A DNA stretch of 64,000 nucleotides from Carposina sasakii (Eukaryota; Arthropoda; Insecta; Lepidoptera; Carposinidae). The stretch covers positions 13,206,001 to 13,270,000 of the forward strand of contig CP053156.1 in NCBI GenBank assembly GCA_014607495.2, written 5' to 3'. Made by a program: the position numbers and the translations under genes. Under the pieces are notes generated by a model that saw only the letters and a program-made list of their open reading frames with translations, was not told the origin of the DNA and made no database searches. This document shows positions 11,000-22,748 of the stretch, piece after piece; position 1 is the stretch's first letter; the number at the start of each line of letters is the position of its first letter.

Positions 11000-11105
11000 T
11001 GTCTGATTTCGGAACAAACACTTTTTGTATGCAGATAATGTAGTTATTCACATAGTAACTAGCGCCGTCATCCAAAAAAATTTATACGGTGAAACGCACT
11101 CTACT
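11000..11105 (+). repeat. Direct repeat, copy A
   Basis: Runs from CTGATTTCGGAACAAACA through ATAGTAACTAGCGCCGTCAT to GTGAAACGCACTCTA. A diverged second copy (CTGATTTCGGAACTAACA and so on) is at 11660-11772. One MITE family 2 element lies between them. Confidence 0.7.
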
Positions 11106-11206
11106 TTGTTTAAATCCGCAGTTGCGAAACACAAGGACTGAAGTCACCGGTTGTTGTGTAGGTTACCTCAATTTAACGTTATGGTAATGCATTCACACAT
11201 ACCATA

Positions 11207-11593
11207 CATGGTGATTTTTGGTCGTCAACGTTCCCGAAAACTACGGAATCTCCTCATCATCACGATCATTTTTCTCCATGGAAGCATACCTGGGAAGTGT
11301 CTGGTTTCCAAAATATTAGGGTCCAAAGTTGAGTAAATAGACTGCGTTTTTCTGCATAAATGCACATACGAGTAGACGCGCGTAGCAGGATTTTTTCACG
11401 AAAAATAATTAATAGCTGTCTATAAAAAAACTAACATAAACACTAGACACTATAAATTTCGCACGACCAAGGAATTAAAAAATTTAAAAAAAAATAATAA
11501 TAATTTCCCTGCATTTTTTTTGGCATAAACTTACTTTATTTCATGTATAGAGTACGTTCCCTTCGTTAAAGGTGGCCAAAAAAAAACACCCTG
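11207..11593 (+). mobile_element. MITE family 2, copy 1
   Basis: 387 bp between TA dinucleotides. Left part GATTTTTGGTCGTCAACGTT, right end CACCCTG. Unlike family 1 it is not a full palindrome. A conserved core (CTTCCCAGGTATGCTTCC on the opposite strand) is shared with copies at 17124, 21091, 21271, 41101, 51339, 53893, 60285 and 62743. No ORF of substance. Confidence 0.8.
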
Positions 11594-11659
11594 TATAAAT
11601 AAATAGACGACGATTGGCGTTGATGGTACTGTACAGTCCGCATCATACAATAACTTCTA

Positions 11660-11772
11660 TGCCTGATTTCGGAACTAACATTTTTTGTACGTATTAACAC
11701 CGATAATGTAGTCATACACATAGTAACTAGCGCCATCATTCTAAGGAACTATTCGGTGAAACACACTCTAGT
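11660..11772 (+). repeat. Direct repeat, copy B
   Basis: Diverged partner of 11000-11105. It contains an extra short insertion (GTATTAACACC) relative to copy A. Confidence 0.65.
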
Positions 11773-13969
11773 TAAAGTTCGGCTGCGGATCTGAAGGTCT
11801 TGGGATTCTGGTTTGAATCCCGCTAGAGGCAAACATTGATAATGAATGTTGTATCATTATAAAACAAAGTCACTTCCCACCGTCTGTCTATCCGTATGTA
11901 TGCTTAGATCTTAAACGGATGCAACGGATTTCGCTAGTAGAGTTATAAAAATCTACAATATTGTTATTCTTCCGAGTCTTGCATGTTTCTATATTTATCC
12001 ATGTATTTAGGTATATTCTCGTTTCAGTACCCACTATACCTGACCATGACCTTAAGGATCTTAGAGTGAGAGGACTAGAGTATGCGTAAAGTGAATATTT
12101 ATTTATTTACCGTAATCTTGCTTGGAATCGATTTTAACTGTTTGCATTATCTTTTGTCTTTGTTAACTTCGGGTTTGTTCCCTTTATGCTGACATTTTTG
12201 TTTCTTTTGTTTTTTATTGATTAATTTATTTATAAATAGAATACATGCATGTTCTTACATATCGTTAATAAGCAGCTTTGTAAATTATTTTCCTTTTGTT
12301 TACGACATCGTGACATTTTCGTACGTTATTGATAGATAAACAAGTAACATAATAAACATACTGTTAGTTTACCGGATTAAACTGGATACAATACTGTATT
12401 TTACATACATACATATGTATGGGTAAACAAGGCTATGTTCCCATAAGATGGGGTAACCAGAACTGCAGAATCGCAAATGACATCACATCAGCTTAGCATA
12501 GGGCGAGGTCAGATGTAAAAGATCAGTGACAAATTGGTGACTCATCAATCACCTGAGAGACCAGATCTGGGGGGCAATTCTTGAAATCTTTTGAGCCGAA
12601 ACCACTAACGAAACGCCGCGCGCCGTGCGAAGCAATATACATACTTACCGCTTGAGTAATATAAGGTACTTTAGCACGCATCGGTCGCGAGTATGACAAT
12701 GAATACAAATATCTGTCTCGTGCTGAAATATGCCTAATTACGTCACCATAAAGTAATTATTGCTTTGTTCTGAGCGTCTACACCGGTTCCGTTTCGGCTA
12801 CGTTTCAACTCGAGACTTTTCGAGATTTGGCCCCGAATACCTTAGTCGAATCTTCCGAAGGCACTTGCATTTGATGAAGAATTTATGAGTGATTATCACT
12901 GTGAACTGTCAAAAAAGATAGCCAATACACCTACTGCTCATGGTGGACCATGAGTAGAGGGCGTATTGGCTGGACTCAGTATTCCTCTATAAAATGGAAC
13001 GACAGAAAGAGCTATTGAAATTGGAAAACTAAACTCAAAAACCTAGGTATGTATTTGAAACATAAAATGTTTTAAACAAATCCAAGATATTATTTAATTA
13101 GAAACGGTTTGCAATAGTCCATTGTAAATTGTAAAATAGGAACAGAAATGCAGGTACAATTCGACACAGGGCCGAGGTTTTGTGTTCCGAACAGCGTGTA
13201 ATAAATTGCTATAGTTTCACCTTGTTGAAGGTGTGCATAATTAATTGCCTCGTCAAGTTTTCTCGAATATAACAATCTACGTCTTACTGACGGTCCATAC
13301 ACTGAAAACTATCGTTATCCAAATTCACAACCCAATTAAATATAACTGAAAGTTAGACTCTACATACATGAGTCAAGGTTTGATTTTTAGGAAGCATAGA
13401 TTATCTTCTTAAGAACGTAGGTAGGTACTCCATTTCATACCTAAATAAACGCTGATGGTAAGCATTATAATCTATGCTGATTTAATTAGTTTAGGTATTG
13501 TTAAATACTCCTTTACTGCGTCTACAGATAATAATATTGTTAGATAAATTCAAAGCTGTCTAGAACATATTAATTTCTTAAATCTATTTGCGTTCTTCAT
13601 CGTACTAAGTAAGTAGGAGTAGATTCAATAAGTAAATACATATTAAATTATTCTAATGCTGTTTATTGTACTGTCGCTTATAAATGGAACATTCCCAATG
13701 ACGTCGCTCTCATATGATTAACATAAAAAGTTCTGTCAAACAAAAATCATCATACGATTCACGTCACAATCACAAATGAATTGGAAAATACCGAAAAGAT
13801 ATTAGAAAACAATAGAACATTGGTGTGTAATTAGAAAATACTATTCATAAACGAATAGGTACTGTAAATATCAAAGTAGATAAGGGGATTTGAGGAAGGA
13901 AATAAATTTCGCCGAACTAGTTTAAAATAATATAGGTACTATAGAAGAATTGACTTACAATACCTACCT

Positions 13970-14330
13970 CAGCGTTGCCAGATTTTTTTGTGCCAAGTCG
14001 GGATTTAGGAGCTTTTAGAGTGAAAAAAGCGGGATAGTTTCGTCGAAAGCGGGACATAATAATAAAAACGTATATAATCAAATTTTTTGAATATTTATCT
14101 TTTTATTTGAGTTTACGTGACAAAAGATAGTAACAATATCCATAGAAAGGCCAGTCCATGAAGGGCCAGTCCACACTTGTCTGTGCCACTCGCCCGCGCT
14201 TTCTCAGTACGCTGCACGCACGATCGCATTATTCCTGAAAAGCGGGACTGAGAATGTCCCGCGCTGGACATTTTATTTTGATAAAAAAATCGCTGCTGTC
14301 CCGCCAAAATCGGGACGTCTGGCAACGCTG
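13970..14330. mobile_element. hAT-type MITE
   Basis: 361 bp with inverted ends CAGCGTTGCCAGA / TCTGGCAACGCTG and an 8-bp duplication ACCTACCT at 13962-13969 and 14331-14338. Eight-bp duplications and CA(G)..TTGCCA-type ends are typical of hAT elements. The sub-terminal GGGAC/GTCCC blocks also mirror each other. No transposase. Confidence 0.88.
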
Positions 14331-15317
14331 ACCTACCTACAACATAATCTACTTCATTATCACTAGACATTCAACATCGTAAGCCTACCTAACTAACCTA
14401 GCTTACCGTGATACTTGGTGTGTCTGATCTAGGTTGGATATATATATTTTTATCTAATCGCGTGCTCGTATTACAGATTATCTTCCTTTTTGCAGTTTAT
14501 ATTTATATCAATAGAAACTATCGATGTCTGTCTCGATATGCTTGTTAACGATAACAAAGATTTAGTATCGAATTGAGGCAGGCCGCCGATTATACGAGTG
14601 ACATCGAATTGTCTTAAATATTTAATAGTCATCAGTACCAATATTTGTGACTATTACAGAAAGAATCATTAAATATTTAGTTTGCAGAGGTGTATGGCAA
14701 TACACAATAGACCTTGCTAGTCGCAAGCTACCGCATAATTCTGAGATATAAATATCAATATCCTTGGATTCAACTCAATCCGATGCATATTTTATAAACT
14801 GTTTAAAAAATATCAAATTATTAAAAAACACATTATTTTACAACTTTGATTTTAAATATAATTAGCGAAGCAGCAAAACCAATGAACTATAAGTAATTTA
14901 GTTAGGTTTTTATTGGCCACTGCCGCTGCTGCTGGCATAAGTTCAGTTTTGTATAATATTACAAAGAGCACGTATAGTTTAAAACAAATTCAACATTTGC
15001 GACATTTTCAAACAAATTGGGTCGGGCTTGCACCACTGATCGGTAATAAACAATTGGAACATGTCTCATTCATTATGTTTATATAAACTTCCGGCGATAT
15101 TTCGACATTACAGTCCGCCTTTGTTTAGCGTTTTGGCCATGTTTTGGAAGTCGAACCACTGGTATAACTATACCGCTGGATTATAATAATCCTGTCCTAG
15201 CGACGATGTCCCGGCCTGGAGGATTCATTATGACGGGCGAAAAATCATCCTCAGGACGAGTTCCCACTGTCGATGCAAAAACCCGCTACAAGTGGAGTGT
15301 GGTCTCGTTGACATAAT

Positions 15318-15478
15318 GGGCGTTTTTCCACTACACGTCACGAACACGTCTTTCTTGGAAGCAAAAATGTATTAACTAGTATGGATTGTTTTTTTACATT
15401 AGACGACAGGACCACGACACGGTCTCATACAGATGTAGAAATGTCGTGGTCGTGTCGTTGTCTAGTGGAAAAACGCCC
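15318..15478. mobile_element. Short MITE with GGGCGTTTTTCCACTA ends
   Basis: GGGCGTTTTTCCACTACACG opens the unit and the complement of GGGCGTTTTTCCACTAGACA closes it. AAT follows both outer borders, possibly a 3-bp target duplication. A related single end is near 43795. Confidence 0.7.
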
Positions 15479-15769
15479 AATTGATCTGCTGCCTCCATAA
15501 AAAAGCTTTTTTTAAAGTCTGTAGACTTCGAGAAGTCAGAATTAGTGAGTGAGTGGTATTTTGCTTTTGTACATAAAAATTTTAAACTACATAGTTGCTA
15601 GACCCTGGCTGGACAGTTTTAGTAATAGATGAGGGCGTTGCCATGAACACCGAATTGTTTTTATTGTTGATGCTAGAAGTTATTCTCTACATTGCTTCTT
15701 TTCTTGCATATGCTTGTTATAGTACAGTAGTGTAGTTAGTTACCTAAATTAAAATCACGCTATGTTTAT

Positions 15770-15860
15770 CCGAAGTGGCCGAGTGGCGGTTAAAGGGGGA
15801 CTCTTGGACGATCTCCAAATTGTAGGAGGCCATGACTTTCAAACGGTTGAGTAAACCGAA
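15770..15860 (+). repeat. tRNA-like SINE head (degenerate)
   Basis: GAAGTGGCCGAGTGGCGGTTAA resembles the A-box half of a serine or leucine tRNA, but no matching T-arm follows. I read it as a SINE or tRNA pseudogene remnant. Confidence 0.4.
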
Positions 15861-17123
15861 TTCAGGTCAGAGAAGTGCAGTGTTTATATGACAATTTATA
15901 ACTTACGTGTGGAAGATTCTCACATACGGCATAGGTATATGAGGGGCATTTCAATTATTTTACCTTTAACATTAAGTAAGCCACAGAGTCTACGAAGCGA
16001 TAAAATATTGTTTTCCCCACTAGTTTTAAAACATATTGGGAGTGGATTAACGAAATTTGGTTCTTAGGTCTTAATATTATTTTAAACAGTCAATCAACGT
16101 CTTATGTTTCGTCGGTGGATAGTGAAAACTCGGTATAATACTTATACCGAGTTTCTCCTTCAGCGCGTATGACGAAACATATATGTATTGACAAGACTCG
16201 TATCTTCGGTAAATTAAAATTACGACTTTAAGGTGTTTCTGTATTTGAAGTTATTTAGTTTGCTACCAGCTTATTTATAGGCACTAGGTACTTGCCATAA
16301 ATCAAGTTGCTCCATTTACTATTGATATTACGTCTTGGTTAGATAATACTGTAGGTACTTCAATATTTCACAGAGGGTAAAAGTATGTTGGAGCTGTCCC
16401 AATGAGCGACATCCAATGAACGTTGCCGTTGTTAACAGTATTAGTATTAATTTAATACTATATTATAAAGTTACCTTCTCTAGCAATTTCAATATTGTCA
16501 CTTTTTGTATTAAGCTAGTAATAATACCTTAACTGAACTTAACTAATAATACTTAATCTAAAAAGCCTAAATAAATTTAAACTATAATAGGTCGTTTATT
16601 CAAAACGTGCAACGCAATTTAAATTGTATTCATGAGAAATAATTTGCAATTTAATGTTTTCGTAAAGGCAAGTCAGAGGTGAATATCAAATTGTTCTGTA
16701 AGATATTTATTTATTAATAAAAATTCTGTGACTTACCTATTCAAGGATTTGTAAACTATCAGTTTTGATTATCTTATCTAGAAGTTCTAAAACCAATATT
16801 GATTACATATCCAATCAATAAATAGTTAGATATATGTACATATACCTTTGTATATCTAACGTTCAGCTCAAACATAGTTTACTAACTACACTTTAAACAC
16901 AGTGCAAAACAGTTAGCTATCCAGGTATAGCAACGAATTATATAATCCAGCTATTATGTAAAGCAGCGGTTCATATAATCCAGCTCACCTCATACTGACA
17001 ACTGCGCTATTATACCTACCATCCACCTAATATTTAAACTTTCTAATAACAGCTCCGTTTTGCCGCCTGTCTCCATGTACCAGTTGTGTATTAGATTGCT
17101 GAGTTGACCCACTATTCGCTCTA

Positions 17124-17492
17124 CAGGGTGATTTTTGGTCGTCAACGTTCCCGAAAACTACGGAATCTCCTCATCATCACGATCATTTTTCTCCATGGAA
17201 GCATACCTGGGAAGTGTCTGGTTTCCAAAATATTAGGGTCCAAAGTTGAGTAAATAGACTGCGTTTTTCTGCATAAATGCACATAGACGCGCGTAGCAGG
17301 ATTTTTTCACGAAAAATAATTAATATCTGTCTATAAAAAAACTAACATTAACACTAGACACTATAAATTTCGCACGACCAAGGAATTTAAAATATTAAAA
17401 AAAAACCCAGCATTTTTTTTGGCATAAACTTACTTTATTTCATGTATAGAGTACGTACCCTTCGTTAAAGGTGGCCACAAAAAAACATCCTG
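17124..17492 (+). mobile_element. MITE family 2, copy 2
   Basis: 369 bp, TA on both sides, CAGGGTGATTTTTGGTCG at the left and the ACATCCTG end at the right. It is very close to copy 1, which suggests recent amplification. Confidence 0.85.
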
Positions 17493-18107
17493 TATAGTAC
17501 TATAGTATTATATTATCAAATCTGTGGCTATGCTATGATCATGCTATTCGCACACTGTTGAGGAATTCAAACATTATTTTTCGATAACGTCCATTAGTAG
17601 TCTATTTTATTGATAGGTAATATACCTATAGATGTAGAGACAAACTTTATCAGCACTGATAGTGAGATAAAGCACGTGCTTATTGACTTTATTTATATGT
17701 GTAGAATTATTATCAAATACAATCGGTATTGCAGTTCAAAGTGGTTTAGATAAACCAAATAGATTAGTAAAATATCGCGACACCGGCCGCATGTGGCACT
17801 ATTGGGCTTTATTTCTGATTTTCTCGGAAGAATTAATATGGATTTGTCTGTATATCTGTATGCGTTTGGTCAAAATTCTTCGTTAAACAGACGGACCAGA
17901 CCAAGTTACTTCACTTTTAATTTATATATTTTAAAACAATGGTTTTAACAGTGATTAATGTTTATGTATTTATTATTTATTTATTTATATTTTTGTCTAT
18001 ACAACTTCTAATTCACATTAAGCACCGACTACCTAACTAATAGTCTGTTCCAAAATTGTATTGATGTAACGAAAAATGCCTTAACGCCTTACTAGCTACG
18101 CTCTGTT

Positions 18108-18154
18108 ATTATTTCTTAACTCAAATTTTAATAAAATTAGAGTTAAGAAATAAT
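18108..18154. repeat. Perfect inverted repeat, 15-bp stem
   Basis: ATTATTTCTTAACTC and its exact complement GAGTTAAGAAATAAT flank a 17-base AT loop in the CDC40 intron. It may be the core of a decayed MITE. Confidence 0.6.
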
Positions 18155-18582
18155 ATTGTAGCCAATTTTATTATCAGGAAGCCAAGTTACAATCGGCTTA
18201 TCTGTAGGATATTGTTTTGGCTACATATATTGAATTACATTTATCACTACTATTTAATGAGTCAGTAAGCTATTGACCTAGTAGAAATGTGGGCTTCCTA
18301 TATTATATTTTTAATACAAAATACCCACTGATAGTCATAGATCTAGTTCTGTTTTGTAAATAAAATTGAACGTGAAGGATATGCCCTTCCTTTATGATTT
18401 TAAATCTGTTTTGTAATCAAGTCGAAGATAGCAAAATTGGTAACGAAATCGCCCAGATCGTTGCCTACTTTAGTCAAAATGGTTACTTAGTTTAGCATAC
18501 TTAACTACTTTAGTAAAAATAGTAATAAGCTATTTATTAATTTAATTGAACATATGGCTAACTAAGTTCTCTCTAATTTCAG

Positions 18583-18760
18583 CTACCTAGTATCCGGTGA
18601 CGCTGACGGGAAATGTTACATCTGGGACTGGAAAACGACGAAACTGTACAAGAAGTGGAAGGCTCACGACGGAGTGTGCATCACCTCGCTGTGGCACCCG
18701 CACGAGCCCAGCAAGCTCCTCACGGCGGGCTGGGACGGACTCATCAAATACTGGGACTAA
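18583..18760 (+). CDS. CDC40: CDC40/PRP17, terminal exon
   Basis: Preceded by a pyrimidine tract and TTTCAG. One base completes the split serine codon, then 58 codons to TAA. It reads [20 protein letters not shown], then [20 protein letters not shown], and finishes [10 protein letters not shown]. These are the last WD40 blades, with the IWDW and YWD signatures that end known CDC40 proteins. The three visible exons together encode about 132 C-terminal residues, without frameshift or stop. The neighbouring ALAS gene is convergent, its stop lying 200 bp away. Confidence 0.96.
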
Positions 18761-18865
18761 TACACAGTGACAAGTGACAATATTAACTGTTGGGAACAAG
18801 AAATACGCAAAAATCAGTGACAACTTTTAATTTTCCCAACAAAACAGAACCACAAATAGAACCTC

Positions 18866-18871
18866 AATAAA
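18866..18871 (+). terminator. CDC40 polyadenylation signal
   Basis: AATAAA 106 bp after the CDC40 stop, in the short interval shared with the convergent ALAS 3' end. Confidence 0.7.
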
Positions 18872-18960
18872 CTATACAAATTAAGCAACATATTCTTTTA
18901 ATTTTTATCCTTGTTAAGATCAAATATCCATAGGTCAGCGTGTCATAGTTTGCGCGCAAA

Positions 18961-20478
18961 TTAGACGACTTGCATCGGATACTTGTAAGGTTCCTCATAG
19001 GCGATGTCGACCTTGTACTCCATGCTGCACTCGCGACACGCGCCGTCTTTAATAAACTGGTTGAAACTGATGTTGTTTTCGTGGAATGCTTCGGTTAATG
19101 CGGCGATGAGTCCGTCGATCATCTCGGGCGTATGGTAGGGTCCGGGCGCGAACCGCAGCCGCTCCTCGCCTCGCGGGACGGTCGGGTAGTTGATCGCCTG
19201 CACGTAGTGACCCCGCTTCAGCAGCGATTCGGCCACCAGCGCCACCTTGTCCGCGCCCGTGATGGGCACGGGGACTATGTGGCTCACTGACGGCAGTTGT
19301 GGAAGCCCCGCTATTAGCAGCGACAGTTTTAAATACCGCACTATCGCTTGGTGCTTCGCTCTGAGGCTCCTGCCCTCCTCCCCGGCCAGGAGTCTAATGG
19401 CGGCCAGCGACCCCGCCAGCACAGGGGGAGGCAACGCCGTCGTGAAGATAAACCCGGGGGCCAGGGAACGTATGGTGTCCACCAGGAGAGTCGACCCTGC
19501 TATGTAGCCCCCCACGTTTCCATATGCCTTCCCTAGGGTGCCGGATACTATATCTATAAGGTGCTGCACGCCTCTCTCCTCTCCTATTCCGGCCCCATGT
19601 TTCCCGTACAGTCCCACAGCATGCACCTCGTCTACAAAAGTGAGAGCTCCGTACTCATGGGCTATGTTACACAACTCCTCCAAAGGACAAATCGCTCCAC
19701 TCATCGAATGGACAGTCTCAAAAACGACTAGCTTAGGTACTCCCTCCGGGGACTCTGACAGTAATTGTCTAAGGTGATTAGGATCGTTGTGCCGGAATAT
19801 ATACTTGGGCGCTCTACTGTTCCGTATCCCCTGGATCATGGAGGCGTGGTTGCCCGCGTCGGAGAACACGACGCAGTCGGGCAGGATCCGCGCGAGCGTG
19901 GACAGTGTGGCGTCGTTGGCCACGAAGCACGAGCTGAACACGAGCGCGGCGGGCTTGGCGTGCAGCGCGGCCAACTCCGCCTCCAGCTCCTCGGTGAGCG
20001 GCGAGTTCCCGGCGATGTTCCGTGTGCCGCCCGCGCCCGTTCCGTGCGCGCGCACCGCCCGCACGGCGGCGGCACGGACGGCCGGGTGGCGCGACGCTCC
20101 GAGGTAGTCGTTGGCGCACCACACGGTCACGCGCCGGCCATCGCCCTCCACAGCCGCCGGGTAGGCCCCCGCCGCCGCCAGACGCGAGACTTTACGGAAC
20201 ACCCGGTACGAGTAGTCCTTCTTCTTCGCGGCGATCTGCTCTCGGAAAAAGCGCTCGTACTGGTAGCCGCTGCTGTCCGCGATGTCCTCGGTCATCTCCT
20301 TGGCCGCCTCGGCGACCACCGAGTTGGACTGGATGAACGGGCACTTGGTCTCGTCGTTGCCGAGCGAGCGGAACCCGCGCGACACTATCGGGCAGTAGTT
20401 ACCGTACTGCTTCAGCAGAGTTGCTCCGTAATTCCTTACGAAGGCTTGGTTGAGCGACCCCAAAAACGGACACGGCAT
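18961..20478 (-). CDS. ALAS: 5-aminolevulinate synthase, mitochondrial
   Basis: Catalyses the PLP-dependent condensation of glycine and succinyl-CoA to 5-aminolevulinate, the first step of haem synthesis in the mitochondrial matrix. 505 residues, uninterrupted. The first in-frame ATG gives [10 protein letters not shown]; eight upstream codons are open but lack an ATG. N-terminal Cys-Pro motifs (CPFL at residue 3, CPIV at 29, CPFI at 46) look like haem-regulatory motifs in the presequence. The catalytic part has the glycine-rich [13 protein letters not shown], the PLP-ring aspartate in [12 protein letters not shown] (about residue 283) and the Schiff-base lysine in [14 protein letters not shown] (about residue 317). 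The C-terminal HVPV-type region is read as SHIVPVPI. The coding DNA is much more GC-rich than its surroundings. No iron-responsive-element loop (CAGTG) was seen just upstream. The lack of introns within the gene could be ancestral loss or retroposition; motif integrity argues for a working gene. Confidence 0.97.
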   Translation of the reverse strand: MPCPFLGSLNQAFVRNYGATLLKQYGNYCPIVSRGFRSLGNDETKCPFIQSNSVVAEAAKEMTEDIADSSGYQYERFFREQIAAKKKDYSYRVFRKVSRLAAAGAYPAAVEGDGRRVTVWCANDYLGASRHPAVRAAAVRAVRAHGTGAGGTRNIAGNSPLTEELEAELAALHAKPAALVFSSCFVANDATLSTLARILPDCVVFSDAGNHASMIQGIRNSRAPKYIFRHNDPNHLRQLLSESPEGVPKLVVFETVHSMSGAICPLEELCNIAHEYGALTFVDEVHAVGLYGKHGAGIGEERGVQHLIDIVSGTLGKAYGNVGGYIAGSTLLVDTIRSLAPGFIFTTALPPPVLAGSLAAIRLLAGEEGRSLRAKHQAIVRYLKLSLLIAGLPQLPSVSHIVPVPITGADKVALVAESLLKRGHYVQAINYPTVPRGEERLRFAPGPYHTPEMIDGLIAALTEAFHENNISFNQFIKDGACRECSMEYKVDIAYEEPYKYPMQVV

Positions 20479-21090
20479 TTTATGTAATATTCGATAACAC
20501 AAACACTTATCACAGAGTTTTGTTTTGGATTAATGTAAATATTGTATGTTTTTCGTTTTATAGAAGACGTTGGCTCCCACTGTAGCCGAACGTCTCAGGT
20601 GTAAAGTTCAACTGGTGGTTTTAAACAACGGCACCTTTCATTTATAAAGTGTCTGTCGTCATAATCGATTACGTTTCAATACAATCGTCACGGAATCTGT
20701 AGGCTAGCAGGTTGTGTTGTACGCAACTCTCCTCATGCCCTATAGACACAAACCTATAGAAAACAGAAGTTGTCATAACAGAAATATCTTATATTCCAGT
20801 TAATTTTGGGTGCTAGGATATGCAAAGCCGAATGAAGTTGATTAACATTTTGGAAAATTAGGTTTTTATCATTGTTTTATCATATTTTTAGCCAGAAAAC
20901 TAATAAAAAAGACTATGTTCAATTTGACATAGATATTTTGTTCATGGCAACAAACACTGCCAGCGCACAGCTGACTTCTGACATTGACATTTTATCAATT
21001 TTTATTGTTTATCCCGAAGGCAAGGAAAACTATGTCCATACAGCCATTGATGATGAAATTGGTGGGAAAATAGACAGTATTAATTATTTC

Positions 21091-21259
21091 TCGTGAAAAA
21101 TTTTGCTACGTGCGTCTATTTGCATTTATGTAGAAAAAGGCAGTCCATTTACTCAACTTTGGACCCTAATATTTTGGAAACCAGACACTTCCCAGGTATG
21201 CTTCCAATGAGAAAAATGATCGTGATGATGAGGAGATTACGTAGTTTTCGTGAACGTTT
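21091..21259 (-). mobile_element. MITE family 2, partial copy
   Basis: Minus-strand internal portion containing CTTCCCAGGTATGCTTCC and ATGATCGTGATGATGAGGAG. It breaks off before the terminal CAGGGTG. Confidence 0.7.
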
Positions 21260-21270
21260 AATTAATTAAT

Positions 21271-21535
21271 TTAATTAGTTGATCGGGCGAAATTTATTGC
21301 GTCCAGTGATTATGCTAGTTTTTTCATAGACAGATATTAATTATTTCTCGTGAAAAATCTTGCTACGTACGTCTATGTGCATTTATGCAGAAAAACGCAG
21401 TATATTTACTCAACTATGGACCCTAATATCTTGGGAACCAGACACTTCCCAGGTATGCTTCCAGGGAGAAAAATGATCGTGGTGATGAGGAGATTACGTA
21501 GTTTTCGGAAACGTCAACGACCAAAAATCAGCCTG
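21271..21535 (-). mobile_element. MITE family 2, copy with intact left end
   Basis: Minus-strand copy ending GACCAAAAATCAGCCTG next to TA. The other end is truncated in the region around TTGATCGGGCGAAATT. It is followed after ~60 bp by the long-inverted-repeat element, the same arrangement as at 40457-41479. Confidence 0.75.
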
Positions 21536-21595
21536 TATAAACTAGCATCTATTTAAGTCCACAACGCATTAAAACAACTAAAAATCGAGAAATAA

Positions 21596-22136
21596 ACTGA
21601 TTTAAAAAAAAATTTAACCGACTTCAAACTTTAACTAAAAAGCGATAAATAACCTAACTAATTTATCTACTTAATACATATTCAATATCTAAAATTATTT
21701 AAATATTTAAAATTATTTAATACCTAATACAAAGTCATCTTTAACTATTTCAATATTTATAATTATCACTTATTTTTTGGAGTCGGTGCCAGCCAAACAA
21801 ATAAATGTAATTAAGAAAACTGACCCACACTAAAATTCATAGTAAAACCAAGAATAGGAAATTGCATTACCGCGTGCCCTGCCTACTTCACCGTATTGTA
21901 TTTTGCCGTGTGTGTGGCGTTGCCAGCTGCGCGCGTGTATTAACACAACAGACAGACTACGTTACCTTATAAATATTTAAATAGTTAAAGATGACTTTGT
22001 TAAAGTATTAGGTATTAAGTTGTAAATATTTAAATAATTTTAGATATTGAATATGTATTAAGTAGATAAATTAGTTACGTTATTTATCGCTTAGTTAAAG
22101 TTTGAAGTCGGTTAATTTTTTTTTAAGTCAGTTTAT
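21596..22136. mobile_element. Long-inverted-repeat (foldback) element, copy 1
   Basis: Two arms of roughly 200 bp (AACCGACTTC, then AAAAAGCGATAAATAACC, ending near AACTATTTCAATATTTATAA) face each other around a more GC-rich centre (GCGTGCCCTGCCTACTTC). A second copy in the opposite orientation is at 40457-41040. No ORF. Confidence 0.8.
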
Positions 22137-22568
22137 TTTGTTTAGTTTATCCCGAAGGAATGGCAAGGGAAATTATTGTCTTTAGTGTCATTTTGACTGT
22201 AGGAGAATAACTATAGGGGAAATCATAGAAATGTAGATACCAAATCCCTGGGGGAAATGCATAGCGGAAATATCTCGATTCGGCGGGTCAAGCTTTAATC
22301 AGTGGTGGGAGGGTTGAAATTTTTCATGTGTCCGTGAAGTGATTTTTCTAATAGATTTATAGTTAATTTGTAAAAAGAAAAAATGTGCAAGTGCATGATT
22401 TTATATAAGATTAGTAAAACATTAGTCGGAATACCATTTATTCATGGGTGCATGTACGTTGTTTTAACACTAGTTTTTATTTTAGTTGATTTTACACTAG
22501 TTTTTGAGGATTTTACCAATTAATTATAATCCATAACAAATTCAGAAATCTTTAAGCATACTAAAGAT

Positions 22569-22690
22569 AATGGCTGTATAGACAGTTTCATTTGCTTTCC
22601 CTTCGGAGCAAACAAAAAAATAATATGACTTTTAAGGATGGCTGTATGGACATAGTTTCTTTTGCCTTTCCTTCGGCATAAACTAAAAAA
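22569..22690 (+). repeat. Imperfect tandem repeat upstream of PIGF
   Basis: ATGGCTGTATAGACAGTTTC followed by TTTCCCTTCGG and an A-run, then a second unit ATGGCTGTATGGACATAGTT followed by TTTCCTTCGG and an A-run. Inverted relatives occur at about 21009-21050 and 22143-22165. It could be a repeat remnant or a promoter-proximal motif; the sequence alone does not decide. Confidence 0.45.
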
Positions 22691-22748
22691 AAAATAGTTT
22701 TGAGGTTATTTTGGGACAAATTGAACACAAATAATAATTATTTTCAAG

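Larger units (their letters stand above)
1958..18582 (+). other. CDC40 last intron, 16.6 kb, TE-rich
   Basis: A long intron between phase-compatible CDC40 exons. The mobile elements and repeats I can delimit are listed separately. Stretches with nothing recognisable are about 3610-4360, 4470-5360, 6230-6580, 7700-8035, 8315-8740, 11775-13965, 14340-15315 and 15910-17120, all AT-rich with only short ORFs. Small SINE-like scraps (tRNA B-box-like GGTTTGAATCCC near 11810) are also present. Confidence 0.85.
20479..22748. other. ALAS-PIGF divergent intergenic region
   Basis: The two genes are transcribed away from each other. Promoter elements were not identified with confidence. The middle is filled by two partial MITE family 2 copies (21091-21259, 21271-21535) and a long-inverted-repeat element (21596-22136). 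The part next to PIGF carries a repeated pyrimidine-rich motif (22569-22690). Confidence 0.7.

Noticed and set aside
19247..20487. Several plus-strand and minus-strand ORFs overlapping ALAS
   Set aside because: They are shadows of the GC-rich ALAS coding sequence in other frames; no family motifs.
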